Of a stretch of 64,000 bases of DNA, positions 11,401 to 21,803 are shown one piece after another. The notes beneath the pieces were generated by a model. That model had not been told where the DNA came from. It saw only the letters and a list, made by a program, of their open reading frames with translations, and made no database searches. The stretch is from Micromussa lordhowensis. Lineage: Eukaryota > Cnidaria > Anthozoa > Scleractinia > Lobophylliidae. Position 1 is the first letter of the stretch. Every line of letters begins with the position of its first letter. The position numbers and the translations under genes are program-made. The stretch spans positions 19,872,397 to 19,936,396 of the forward strand of contig OZ026604.1 in NCBI GenBank assembly GCA_964020085.1. Direction: 5' to 3'.

Positions 11401-13103
11401 AATGGCTTCAAATGTTTTAATGCCTCTGCAATGTTTCTCTCTGGTCGGGTCGTACAAAGGAATCGAATCCAACATGGAAGCTTGGAAAGGTGGTTTGCAA
11501 CGACATCAAGGAGCTCATTGCGTTCTTGGTAGTCACTTTCGTCCAGGCCATCTATCACCATAAGCATGTTTCTTCCAGGGTCAGCTACAGTGCTTAGAGG
11601 CTCTTTAAACAGCAGTGCAAACAGTTCTTCTACACCCATGTTGTTGAGATCTTTACCCAGATTTCTTGACAGCTGTTTCACAAGAGCTTGTTTGTACTCT
11701 GGCAAGACATGGCACAAGTGACAGGCCAAAGACTGAAGCATCAACTGAGGATTTCGGTAACGAGCATTATTATGCTGGCAAAAGTGACTTCCTGACAGTC
11801 TGCCAGCTTCTTGCAATCTTTTGCAGATAACAGCAGAGATGACCGACTTCCCCATTCCTGCATTTGAACTGATCACCATCACACGGTTTTGAGAATTCCT
11901 GTCGTCTAACCAGTTTTCAACTTCGTTGAACACCCACTCACGAGTGCCTTCTTGATATCGTCCAACAAGAAACTCAATATCTCCTATGAATTCTGACTTG
12001 GCAAGATTCTGTAGGACCTGTTCTTCTGTTCCTGCCTCTCTTCCCTCTTTCAAGCCGTCAACAGCTTGCTTAACCGCTTGCAAAGTTTTGAAATGTTCTT
12101 CTTGGGTCTTCACAACATCCTCCACAATTTGTTGTGTTTTGCTCTGGGTGTGATGTAATTCTTGAAGTGTGTCACGGTCTTCTTGTTGGGCCTGGCGTAC
12201 TTTTTCGGCAGTTTCTTGTTGCTTCAGATGTACCTCTTGTTGGGTTTTCAGAACCTCCTTAACCACCTCGTTTGTGTCTTGGTTGATTTGCCGTACATCT
12301 TCAACTGCCTGCTGAGTAACCTGAAGCGTGCTATGATCTTCGTGCTGTATTTGATGTCCCTCTTGTTGGGTTTTCAAAACTTCCTTTATAACCTCGTGCG
12401 TATCTTTGTGAATCTGCCGAACACCTTCAACAGAATCCTGTGTACCTTGAAGCGTTTTGTGGTCTTCCTCTTGCATCTGGCGCGCTTCTAGTTGACTCTT
12501 ACGTAGTTCTCCCAGCTGTGACTTTATCTCCTCGTCACTTTTAACCCACTCGATCACAGTGCTGATATAATCTTCCCCACAAGGTGCTGACTTTAATCGT
12601 ACAACCTCAGCCGGATTCAGTCCAAGAGCAATAAGAACTGCACTTATTTCCTGCCATTTGACGTTAAACACAGATGTTTGAACGCCCGTGGACGTCACGT
12701 GACCATACAGCTCATTACGATATAGCTTAATACGAGCAAGGTTAGCCTCAAGAGAGGTGTCACTTGAAGGTGGTGGTTTGTGCCAGCCTGAGAGGGGACA
12801 GGATAGTCCACAAATGTTGGTCAGAAGAAGGAACAGAAGAGTGATATCAAATGTTTTGGAGTCTGGTGTGGTTCCACCAGGTGGGAACAGTAGATCCCAC
12901 TGAGGTGGATGTAAAACCTTTCTCCTGGAAAGATTGCTCAGAGTAACATAGTTTGCATTAAGACCAGCAGCCAGGTTTGCAGGGGGATGATATCTATCAA
13001 AGACACTCCTTAGAACCGTTGTTCCGCCATCTATAAGAAGTCTGTTGAGCTTAGCTCCATTTGTCTTCTCTACAGAGCTGGCCAGGGGTGAAGGTGTAGT
13101 CAT
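8487..13103 (-). CDS. HEPN-coiled coil-NACHT-WD40 NLR-like receptor, copy A
   Basis: Single uninterrupted reading frame of 1538 aa. Residues about 15-190 resemble the DZIP3-type HEPN domain and keep the HEPN nuclease signature R129-N130-x4-H135 (RNELYGH). Residues 195-350 are a Q/E-rich coiled coil with repeated blocks reading EVLKTQQE and DVRQINQD. A NACHT NTPase follows: Walker A NAGMGKS at 414-420, Walker B MVIDGLDE ending at 522, arginine-bearing CTTRPE at 550-555. About 560-900 is a helical region. About 925-1538 holds WD40-like repeats (DGTIHLWSLRTGKQLW near 944, AWNVSSSERVANKK). By family analogy it is a cytosolic sensor: WD40 perceives, NACHT oligomerises, HEPN acts, possibly on RNA. 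The start is the first ATG after an acceptor-like site at 13155. The stop TAA overlaps a donor-like GTAAGC, and AATAAA follows about 15 nt later. Confidence 0.9.
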   Translation of the reverse strand: MTTPSPLASSVEKTNGAKLNRLLIDGGTTVLRSVFDRYHPPANLAAGLNANYVTLSNLSRRKVLHPPQWDLLFPPGGTTPDSKTFDITLLFLLLTNICGLSCPLSGWHKPPPSSDTSLEANLARIKLYRNELYGHVTSTGVQTSVFNVKWQEISAVLIALGLNPAEVVRLKSAPCGEDYISTVIEWVKSDEEIKSQLGELRKSQLEARQMQEEDHKTLQGTQDSVEGVRQIHKDTHEVIKEVLKTQQEGHQIQHEDHSTLQVTQQAVEDVRQINQDTNEVVKEVLKTQQEVHLKQQETAEKVRQAQQEDRDTLQELHHTQSKTQQIVEDVVKTQEEHFKTLQAVKQAVDGLKEGREAGTEEQVLQNLAKSEFIGDIEFLVGRYQEGTREWVFNEVENWLDDRNSQNRVMVISSNAGMGKSVISAVICKRLQEAGRLSGSHFCQHNNARYRNPQLMLQSLACHLCHVLPEYKQALVKQLSRNLGKDLNNMGVEELFALLFKEPLSTVADPGRNMLMVIDGLDESDYQERNELLDVVANHLSKLPCWIRFLCTTRPERNIAEALKHLKPFHLESNDDKNMEDIKRFIENRTQHLIKAEKKGAIVEKLVEKSEGLMLYAYFLVLFTEENTSVLDQEDLNYSLPLAISSAYHSYFKRLENELNKEVGVNEENFLNLLSAVIASREPMPIEFVSKLLGPNASSPIARRKVLQAMSSVSSLLPIRDGCLHVIHKSVKDWLTDAPCYGEHDFTMNEKDGHRILASLCADELDRLKQKSVHDAQVSSTEKYALHHGVRHMLQLDENLRTRSLEECVQTYVTDLELLYAKLCVNTSMAAEDILWLQSQDLPRALCADSKDLLNILMVLLRKYFSTLTDHPHVFFQAVLNEGGPVLSPIASNIFQNKYPEIPYMEFVNKQMQQGAVLARFQCPSRVVCFDVSPKLDYMVCECTDGTIHLWSLRTGKQLWKRSVRVTKLHLSIFRLRTISPSSSDVLSCYRSITFHPTKAVVLPGVLSHAFDFSGDLKPLFPESNCSFTVCSISEDKTTMLTDSPHNAKCIILWSLSTGSEITRITRDEDVLSFAWSLNGKLLAISHLSGCIAIVDAVDGFRTLGQTHLQRACGMIKFSPDSRSLLCHRSSSSYLSNSTCTVRLISNVAEHASCRLDVLEEPYVNWQFESRSEGGFLLGDPLSCVRKIGLGGIVSIRNLEFVLDKHTVLRTSTDRVEMWNISEQQQNENKPAHTFVKQIVFSLGGENIYVVSSHDYLSTTTKTTTTTTTTVTAWNVSSSERVANKKVDVLCSDRSNYLSAVKGGVLVTRGTGILQMWNFELSKCVQDWTNIGIVKGVIPICEERVACATGERVIILDTTNEEILSTIQIGPYTDLLACNSKFQILTSNEDGSLCLSDRKTTLWEKQLCSCQFGRFSPAETFVVICPRFSPSDRMCVLDVVSGKTLHVLSTNVSRCEFVSDEECVVISWLPSKQCHVQLFNVKSGDLLSDVPLSDLQLESMACLAASPCKRLVAIARRGHEFEFIQVRLPRDEDSRKSKW

Positions 13104-13154
13104 GTTTATCCAGATACACTGTGGTGCGGTTTAAATGAAGTTCCTTGACTGTAC

Positions 13155-13180
13155 CTGTGTATAGGAGATGTAAAACAAAG
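13155..13180 (-). promoter_or_regulatory. Splice acceptor in the 5' leader of receptor A
   Basis: On the minus strand a pyrimidine-rich stretch ending CTCCTATACACAG lies 51 nt upstream of the ATG. It fits a 3' splice site, leaving a leader intron and the whole coding region in one exon. The same site is at 52430 in copy B. Confidence 0.45.
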
Positions 13181-15021
13181 CACTTCAGTTTCGTTTTTGT
13201 ATCATTATTTCAACGTAAGCCTCTCATCAGTATACGATGATCAATTTGAAGATGTAAACACCAATTTATTATATATTTATTGAAAGTAAATGTCTTTTAT
13301 GCTTGATTTTCATTGTCTCGCACAACTCATAGAAGTCACATCAATATATTACCCAAGAGGTTTACTATTCCTACATAATCAAATAATCAATCACAAAACC
13401 ACAGATTCACTTCGTACATACATACATACAATTTATTGAAGCTCCCTTCCCAGGGCTTTTCAGCCACAATATACTAATATACAAAAAGAATGGAACTAAA
13501 TTGTTAGCTAATTAAAATAATACCAAAAGAAAACTTAATCTCCTTTCCCAGAAATTTAACCGGCGGAATAGATGGCAGGCTTCTCGTTAACTGCGGTACT
13601 CCGATAACCAGGAGCTTAGTCTTATCTGAGTAGGGAGTTCGTACAACACCACCTTGCTATTTCTGAAAGATCTTTGTTTAATGGAGTAACTGCGTCTGAA
13701 ATTTGACTTGATGGAAAGCTGAGAAAAATCGTAGCTCTCAGAAAGCTCTCAGGTCAGGTTGGGACCCAATTATAACACAACAGGTTTAGTGACCTGGATA
13801 TTTACTCCCTCTACTCAGAATCTTTCTCTACTCTGTCAACTGTGTGACGTACATGTTATATATGGTAGGCTAGGTAGCCTCGCTCCTGGGGCACTCGGTA
13901 CTAGCCTCGTTATGATGCCTGTATGTATCTAGGCAGAATGACTTCAAAAATAAACGATTATTTTTGTTCTGGTGGTACGTTCTTGTTGAAACAGTACATA
14001 ATACAACCTCCTGTACAGCTTGTTAGCAAGCTAAGCAACACACTGCAAGGAATTTAGTCTTGACTCTATTTTTAGCAGGTTCATGACTTTTTTTGCACTT
14101 TTTTACAATTTCGTAATTCCAGACACCTTACCATTTTTCCTCAAGAAAGCAAACTTAAAGAAATCTTTGCTGTCCCTCTCCGCACCTGCTGAAATCAAAG
14201 AAGTCATATTCATTTAATATACTTATATCTATTACGTTAATGCATAAAAGCCAATATACCAAAAAATATACCTGGCACAAAATATAATGGAAATTTGTGG
14301 TAGACTGCAATGGTTCACCCTCTTTTTTCATTATAAATCTGCTTTTTTATCTGTATACATGTACAAAAGCCATATAAATTTGAAAGATTGCCAAGCATTT
14401 CAAGTGATTAAATATCATAAAGAAGCGGATTTCAAGTTATTCATGTAGGGCAAGCAACTCCTTGATAGTTCTGTGCTTCAGTTCTTGCTACATGAAAGAT
14501 TCTGTAGTGTACAGAGGGTTCATCCCAGTGGAATACTGTAACATACAAACATAATAGCCCCCACAAGCATCTTAGTTTTAATTCTCATTGTTTTAAAATA
14601 AAGGCCATCTATATATCCATCTACCAAATTTTGAAAATGATAAAAATTTAAATTCTAGCTATCGTTTTTAGTCCGTTCACCGACCTTCAGCAGTTACAAA
14701 AAAGAAAAACTCTTGACAAAAAAAACTCCTATTGAAACTTACCTATAAGTTATTAGAAACTTTGATTCCAAAAATCTGCAAAGGCAGTTTGACTTGATGG
14801 TCAGGTTCTAAAACTAATACATATAAACATTTTAGTGTGTTATCCTTTCCCAGACAAGTTTCGAATCATCTCAGTATGACAAATTTTAAGTCCTTGAAAA
14901 AATTATGTGGATACAATGACCAGTATGTAAATTCCAGAGCCACAGGGGGAATTTACCCCAATGTACGTATTAGCCAGCCAGAAGCTAATATTAAGACAGT
15001 CAGGTAAGTTACACATAAGTT
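13181..15021. other. Leader-intron candidate region of receptor A
   Basis: No open coding sequence. On the minus strand a donor-like G|GTAAGT lies at 14743/14742, next to a short block that has a diverged second version ending at 15411 (donor at 15411/15410). These two homologous blocks could be alternative non-coding first exons joined to the acceptor at 13155. Copy B keeps both (54036 and 54689). Confidence 0.3.
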
Positions 15022-15366
15022 TGCAAATGAATATATATGAAACATCATATATTTGAACTGCAGAGAAAGATATGAAGAGATGATTGATCATCACAGTTAT
15101 ACACACAACAAGCAGTTGTGAAATTAAGGCCTGAAAGAAAAAAATTCAGGCCTGAACGGGACTCAAACCCATGAGTCGATTGACCTCTGTGATACCGGTG
15201 CAGTGCTCTACCAACTGAGCTATCAAGCCATCTGGAAGCTGGTCACATTGTGAGATTGTAATATACCCTCAGAAGAAGAAGAATGCAAATGAATACATGA
15301 AAGATCATATAATTGAACTGCGGAGAAAGATATGAAGAGATGATTGATCATCGCAGTTATACACAG
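15022..15366. repeat. tRNA-containing tandem unit, 1.3 copies
   Basis: An approximately 84-bp block with AAAGATATGAAGAGATGATT occurs at 15022-15106 and again at 15284-15366, giving a 262-bp period with a tRNA-like sequence between. Each block has inverted ends, AACTGC and GCAGTT, and could fold. The arrangement is kept at 54307-54640 in copy B. I recall similar repeats from coral genomes but cannot verify that here. Confidence 0.7.
15149..15229 (-). tRNA. tRNA-Thr(GGT)-like pseudogene, copy A
   Basis: On the minus strand: acceptor GGCTTGA with TCAGGCC, D arm GCTC-loop-GAGC, anticodon loop CCGGTAT (anticodon GGT), and T arm with GGGTTTGAGTCCC. Nine extra bases lie between the anticodon arm and the T arm, absent from copy B. 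The anticodon stem has mismatches. The internal Pol III boxes are recognisable, but a working tRNA is unlikely. Confidence 0.6.
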
Positions 15367-15419
15367 TTTCCTTCTTTAAACACTAGCTAGAAAGTCTTGT
15401 TCAAACTTACCTAATGTAT

Positions 15420-17495
15420 ATTAGAAACTTGAAAGTCTTCCAAAATCTGTGAATGCAGTTTGGCCTACATGTACTAGAGATGCTGAAGATTCAAAATATA
15501 AACACATTTTAGTGTATTCACACTGAATCAGATTACCCTGGAGCGGTTAGTAGCAGTACAATAATTATAAACTTTGAGTCTTTGTTATAAAGCATATACT
15601 GAGTACCTGCATGGGCATTAAACATCCCCAAGAGGAGCCCCCAAGGTACATTTTACCCTAGGGATGTTGAAATTTTTAAAGCGCAAATTTTCAAGCTCTC
15701 TCCTGGACATCTTGGATCTACCCTTAAAAGAGCTTACTCACACAGTAGCCATTGGGAGTGCTACAGGTCATGATGAAGTGCATTTGCTGTTAATACTCTT
15801 ACTACTAGTAAATCTTAATTCAAGGGTTAAGTTTACACATTGATTATGTTGTGTTACATGTACCAATTACACCAATCAGTAGCCTAATAATTCACACTGG
15901 CCTGTGACACAGCCAGATTTTTTGACCAGTAAATTTTTGTACAGTAAATATCTACAGTCTGTATTTTGTAACAAAAACTTCAACATACAATGTAACATCT
16001 CCAGATGATGCTGGTTTACATGTACATGTAATTGAACAGGGTACTTTTTTGCTCAATTGCTTAATTTGGCTCATACACAAGTGTGCCACCTAATTGTGTC
16101 AGAAAAGTAGCGCTGAGGCAAGTGTTCTTTAATAGCTACAATTGACAATATATTTTTCCAAGAGCCTGCTTTGGATATGAGGTGATAGCTACAGTGTAAA
16201 CAAACACAGCAATTTGGGAAGGAGAGGGAACAAAAAATCTTGCCCTCCATCAGGGGAGGAAAGGGAAGGTGTGTGTTTTTTAAACCTCTTTTCTGGATTA
16301 ACCCAGCCAAAACAGACATTTAAAAGGACACATGTTCTAGCTGCAAATTAAAACTTACAATTTCCAGCACTGATAGCCCAATTAATATTCTTTTGTGTGC
16401 TACCCAATCATCATTAATAAAAGTTGTAAACAAAACAATTTAATGTGGTCATTACTTTTGTCAGTCGTTTTCTGAATATAAAATAATTGTTAACCCATTG
16501 ACTCCTGTGTCGGCAAAAATTCAAGCTTTTGCTTTCACGTGAAGAATTAATTCGAACCTGTGGTCATGCAGCGAAGCACGTCTGCGAAATTTTGAACATT
16601 CTATTGCTTTTAGATCTATAGGTTTTTTTGCCTCGTCTAGAATGAAAATTTTTTGTTATTGAACTTCCTTTCACGTTTCTTTCTTTTGGTTGCCTTTATT
16701 TGGGAATTTTAGGTTCTAAAAGTGAACAGTATTTTTCCATGCATGATTTCTGCATATTTAATTTTACGGTGACCTCCGCGGTTTTTTTGTTCACATTATT
16801 TGCGTCGTTCAAATTAATTTTTTTGAGTCTTATTCAGCTAGTACAGAACTCCTGAGAAAAGAACGAAGTGGACACTAATTTAACACAGTTGAAATTCGAC
16901 TGATCTCAAAATAATTGGCTTCTTTTTGTTGTCTTTTTTATTTACAACTTTCATCTTTCTTTTGCAGCACCGTAATATTTCATTGCGCAGCAAAGAAATT
17001 ACTCAATTTCTTGTTTTCAGATTGATTTTTACATGAGTTCTTCGCTTTTACTTTTCGTTGTTTTCTCAAATGTTAGCCATTATAGTTTACTAATGCAAAT
17101 TTTGTGTTAGCTGGTTTTGGTTTGTCCTCTAAAGTCAATAATTAACTCATTTTCGCATATTCCATTTTCTCAGCTTACGTGGGACATTTTGTCACGTGGT
17201 AAAGAAAAAGTATAATTTCTTGTTTACTGATCAGTTTTACACATCAGGTTGAGTTCTGACCCTTCATTTATTTAACTTCAAATAAACAATGTCTTGAAAC
17301 CTGATCTTGTGTCTGTGGTTACTGCGCATATGGTTTATTTTTAGCGCTCACGCTCGCTCTGAAATATCTCAAAAAGCGCCCGGATATTGGGGGTGGGTTG
17401 CGGGGAATTTCAGGAAGGCATCAATGGGTTAACTAATAATTAAAAAGAAACTTTAATTTCATGGAAAAGGGAGCTAGTAGTAATCTTTGAAAGAA
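15420..17495. other. No gene seen
   Basis: AT-rich copy-A sequence, collinear with 54690-57834 of copy B apart from the B insertion at 54866-55930. Short frames shared with copy B (for example around 16071-16319) lack codon-level conservation or a recognisable domain. Confidence 0.5.
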
Positions 17496-19094
17496 CAGGG
17501 CTTCTGGTATTTCATGCGTTCGCAAAGCCACAAATTTCAAGTAAATCCACAAAATCCCGCAAGATTCACAAAAACACGCAAAATACCGTGAAATTAACTA
17601 AAAATTGTACCAAATACATGTCGGAACAACATATTTGAAACTGTTGGAGCTGTTTACTTGCCTTAAACTTGCAAATTTAGGGTGAAACTTCGTTACTGCA
17701 ATGAGTAAACAACATCCAAAAACTACATGTACCAGGCATTCTTAAGCCGTGTTCACATTAGGCCTTGATTATGATCGAATTATAATCGAATTAAATATGA
17801 AATGGGTTCACATCAACTAATTACAGTCCCTGATTATAATTGGATTACAATTACTTCAAACATCCCCCTTGGGGTTGTTTGAAGTAATTACCGTGCGTGA
17901 TTGAACAAAATGGCGGACACGTGGTGGTTTGTCTCATCCGTTGTTGCTGTTTCAGACGGCGTAGTTTTCTTCTTCTAGCCTTCAAAGCTTCCTTTGCCTT
18001 TCCTCTGGTCTCCAAATCATGTATCGAGGTGAATATCATGGCAGCTGTTCGATAGGGCGCCATTTTGTTTTCAACTTTAGATTGCGAGGTTACCCTGCCT
18101 AGTTTATTTCAATTTTCGCAGATGTGAATAGAACCATAACTGAATAAATCAATGGAGTATGATACATGTAGATTGAATCGTACATGTAATTCAGTTGAAT
18201 ATAATTAACATTTAGTGTGAACAGGGCTTTAGATTAATGTTGCAAAAAACTGGGCAGTAACCACGATGTAAGAAGCTTTGCTACTGGCGCATTTCTCGAG
18301 CGCATTGTTGTTAAAAAAAGCAAAAGTGGGGTCATGCTCCCAGGCATTCCTAGCATGGACCGTGGGAACTGGGGATGAGAGTACAAGAGCTTTTGTGCGC
18401 TTATATCCTGCACAACATAATTTACAGAGTGTTTTGTGAAGAACATTTTGGAAAGGATTATGCCTTATACGTTCATCTCACATAAAAAATGTCGATCATT
18501 TTTGGAATGGATCGGTCCATGAGTGATATTGCCTACAAGTAAAAGCCTGCCTAATAAGAAAAGTTCATGCTCGTTCTCACGAGATAACAAATGAGCCATG
18601 TAGGCGTTCATACTACGAAAACACTGACAAAAAAACTGACTCTGATGCTGAGACGTGTGCCTCAGATGTTGCAAAAATCAAGAATCGTTGTAAACAGAAC
18701 TTCGAAGATAAGGCAACCAATTGGATAAAGAGATACTCAATGAACCAACTTGAACAGTAAATGTCTAAGTGTAACTCTTTTGTTTTAAATGTCCTGATTA
18801 TTTTATTTGTTTTTAATGTGTTCAATAAGCTTACTTGTAAAGTACAAATTGATATTACGGTATGAAGTCCAAGTAAATGCTCTTAGAGCGTCTAGTTTAA
18901 CCAACACTTTCCAGTGAAATTTGCCCAGAAAACTCCCACAGAAGCACCCGTTTTTTACCCATCATTTTTCAGTGAAATTTGCCCAGAAAATTCCTGTAAA
19001 AATTCCCACGAAATCTGCTGTTTTTTCCTGCGAAATCATCTCTGAAAATTCCTGCAAAATTCGTCTTTTTTTCCGCGACCTACCAGAAGCCCTG
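17496..19094. mobile_element. CAGGGCTTCTG-ended DNA element, copy A
   Basis: Left end CAGGGCTTCTGGTA and right end TACCAGAAGCCCTG are inverted. Both subterminal regions carry degenerate motifs such as GAAATTCAC and CGCGAAAT. The copy-B counterpart is 57835-59610. Ends of the same family occur near 21116 and at 54866-55930. A PIF-like element (17745-18228) is nested in this copy. No clear target duplication or transposase is seen. Confidence 0.55.
17745..18228. mobile_element. PIF/Harbinger-like MITE (copy A only)
   Basis: The 484-bp insertion has ends AGCCGTGTTCACATTA and, inverted at the right, TAGTGTGAACAGGGCT. It is flanked by TTA on each side (17742-17744 and 18229-18231). Copy B has one TTA there. 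A TTA duplication with this kind of end fits PIF/Harbinger-type MITEs. It contains no transposase. Confidence 0.75.
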
Positions 19095-20604
19095 ATAGGA
19101 GCCAGCCAGTAGACGGTTTCATTAACAATTACATGTAACTTACAAAGTACCTGAATGTTGTTAAAAGTACACTTTAACTCGCATCCAACATGTAGTTTGA
19201 CACCTTGGACCTGCACATGAAACCATAGTAACACTCCTGATTAGAATAGAAGATTCAATAGAATTATATATTTATTAACATTCAATCTTAATTTTTATGT
19301 CACCAGCCAACATGTACATTGTGTAATGTCTTGACATGTTGTACAGGAATATTACTTTCAAATTAGGGGAAAATAAGATTCAAAAACCGCACTGTAAATG
19401 TTTAATTTGTAATTAAAAGCTCTTATTAAAAGAGGTTGGAATAACAATCCAAGATCCCTATGAGACCACAAGACCATTTGCTTTGGCGATGGAGTTAATT
19501 TACTGGAATTGTTGGAGCGAGCTGGATTAATTGTGTTTATACAGTGTAACCCAATCCCAATTCAGGCTACATGTATATTGGGAATTTCTGGGACAGATCT
19601 TTTCACCCATGTAGTCGTGCTGTAGTTGTACACCTGTATATGTCTCTTTGTTCGCCATAACAGTGCATCACAAATTTAAAGGAACATTAGTTGTGAATAA
19701 CAAAGGCTAATGCGTTGGCAGAAATGCATCCCTAAAGTGTTGGGTAAAACATGCGGGCAATTTTAACTTGTTGGGGGTGCGTTATCATTGTGCATACGAT
19801 GTTCGCTTAGTTCTGAGCGGTACTGTAATAGGTTTGTAACTTTCTCACTTTGGCAAACTGCAAAATATTTAACAGTTGTAATATCCATCTACTCAGTTGT
19901 TTTGCTAGTAAGACTAACAAAAAATTAAACATTCAATTGGTTTCACTGGAAATTATTACATCTGAAGGCAAATATCAAAAGGTCATTTACTGCAATTACT
20001 GCAGCTACTGTATAATAAAAAGCTGGCTGACAATAGCTGAAAACCACCAACCAACAAAAAATATCAACCAATTCCAGTGTTCTGGAACAAATATAATGCT
20101 TGTGAATAATTTTTAGACGTGTAGGCTGGCAAGTGAGTTTTGAGTTAATACCCTGACCTGCCAAACTTTGCAACTTATATGTACACCCAACTATGGACAG
20201 CTTCCGAGTTCTTTAACCCCCCAGCTTCACCTTTAGAAATTCCAAAATACTCAAGCTTCCTCCCCCCATGCCCACTTAGATTCCAAAATCGTTAAACCCC
20301 CTCCCTTCCACATTTTCATTTTTTTTAACATCTGCAGCCCCCTGGAATTCTTTGTTTGACTCCTTACAACTTCCAACAAAAGAGATCTACCTGTACTTGC
20401 GCTTTTAAATCTTCACAGACGATTTTGCTGATAATTCTAATAATCTAATAATTCTAATTCCCAGTCAAACAACTGTCTAAGCATGGCCCAATACGATCAC
20501 ATGCATTCATGACTTTAAAGGTTTAGCAACTAGAACTTCCTTGTTCAGTTGCAATATTTTGCATATTGAAATTGTGACAAATATGATCATATGCATTCAG
20601 CATT
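19095..20604. other. No gene seen
   Basis: Non-coding copy-A sequence matching 59611-60130 and 61388-62340 of copy B, which carries an extra 1.26 kb at 60131-61387. No exon, RNA gene or element ends were recognised. Confidence 0.5.
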
Positions 20605-20653
20605 CATATTTAGTTGAAAACTAACATTTAATGTTAGTTTTCAACTAAATATG
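20605..20653. repeat. 49-bp near-perfect palindrome
   Basis: Arms of 24 bp (20605-20628 and 20630-20653) reading CATATTTAGTTGAAAAC inward, with a single T at the centre. Copy B has a shortened, rearranged sequence here (about 62345-62385), so the palindrome is either lost there or formed in A. Confidence 0.85.
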
Positions 20654-21301
20654 AAGAAAATCAACATTTCAATTGTTTGTGTCTCAATTGGGTCTTAATT
20701 GCTATGTCTAAATTACCCCGCAAAATTTACCTGCTAGGCCATCGCAGGGTTGCTCCCAAGGATTAAATTTTCCGGTACCCATTTATACACCTGGGTGGAA
20801 AGAGGCACTGATATGTGTTCTGTCTTTGAAATATTTATTAATAATTGCCTAGGGCAATCCAGTCATAAAGTCTGTAGCATTCTGTCTCCTACACCGTACG
20901 TCACAAAATGGACAAATCACACAGTCAATGGTTACCCGGTAGGCTTTGTGTGCTTGATTTGCATTGTTTGGTGTTTGCCACCTTGATTATTTGTAGCACA
21001 TTGGGTGTTTTGAGCGATTGGAACAGTATCGCAAATGTTAGAGTTGAAATTTAATTTTAATTTCGAACTTCAAGTGGTTTCAGATTGAACTTATATTGCA
21101 AGTGCAACCTTTAGACAGGGCCTCTGGTATTTCTTGCAGTGGTGGAGCCTCAAATTTTAACTAAGTATCCAAAATCCCGCAAAATTCACATTAGCATGCA
21201 AAATGCTGCGAAATTCACCAGAAATCATGCCAAATACATGTCGGTACAACCTATTTGAAACTTATCTTAGCTATTGGGGCAGTTTGGTAGGTAAAGGTTT
21301 T

Positions 21302-21803
21302 AATAATAATAATAATTAATAATACTAATTATACTTACAAAGCGCAGATTAGCATAAAATGTTCATCTGCGCTGAATACAGATTATATAAAATATGGGAG
21401 CAATAATTAAAGGAAAGCTCTCCTCTAAAAATAATTATGTCTTTAAGTGTTCTTTAAAAGTAGCCAATGATGTGATATGCCTAATACTAGATGGTAAAGA
21501 GTTCCATTCTACTTGCGCGGCATATGAGAAAGTCCTACCACCAAGAGTAGGTAGAAATGAAACCGGTGGAGGAACTTACAAAAGCTCATTATTAGACCTA
21601 AGATTATAACTAGACTGCTTTCTGATAGAGATTAAGTCAGATAAGTAACTAGGCGCAAGACCGTGAATAGCCCTAAAACGAAGATAAGTATCTTAAATCG
21701 TATTCTAAATCTTACTGGTAGTCAGTGGAGATCAGCAAGGACAGGAGTAATATGTGAAAAACGCGGAGTCAGAGACACTAATCGAGCGGCAGCATTCTGT
21801 AGG
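21302..21803 (-). pseudogene. 5'-truncated non-LTR retrotransposon, RT C-terminal tail
   Basis: Insertion absent from copy B, flanked by TAAAGGTTTT (21292-21301) and CTAAAGGTTTT (21804-21814). On the minus strand it encodes, with frameshifts and a stop, the tail usual in jockey/CR1/L2-type reverse transcriptases: LQNAAARLVSLTPR, then PVRFRIRFKIL, then WNSLPSSIR. It ends in an ATTATTATT tail next to the 21292 repeat. 5' truncation, a simple-repeat tail and a target duplication mark retrotransposition after the A/B split. Confidence 0.75.

Noticed and set aside
15060..15108. Hammerhead ribozyme in the tandem repeat block
   Set aside because: The conserved CTGATGA and GAAA core pairing could not be arranged.
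15022..15366. CRISPR-like array
   Set aside because: Only two repeat blocks, eukaryotic context, and the intervening sequence is tRNA-like.
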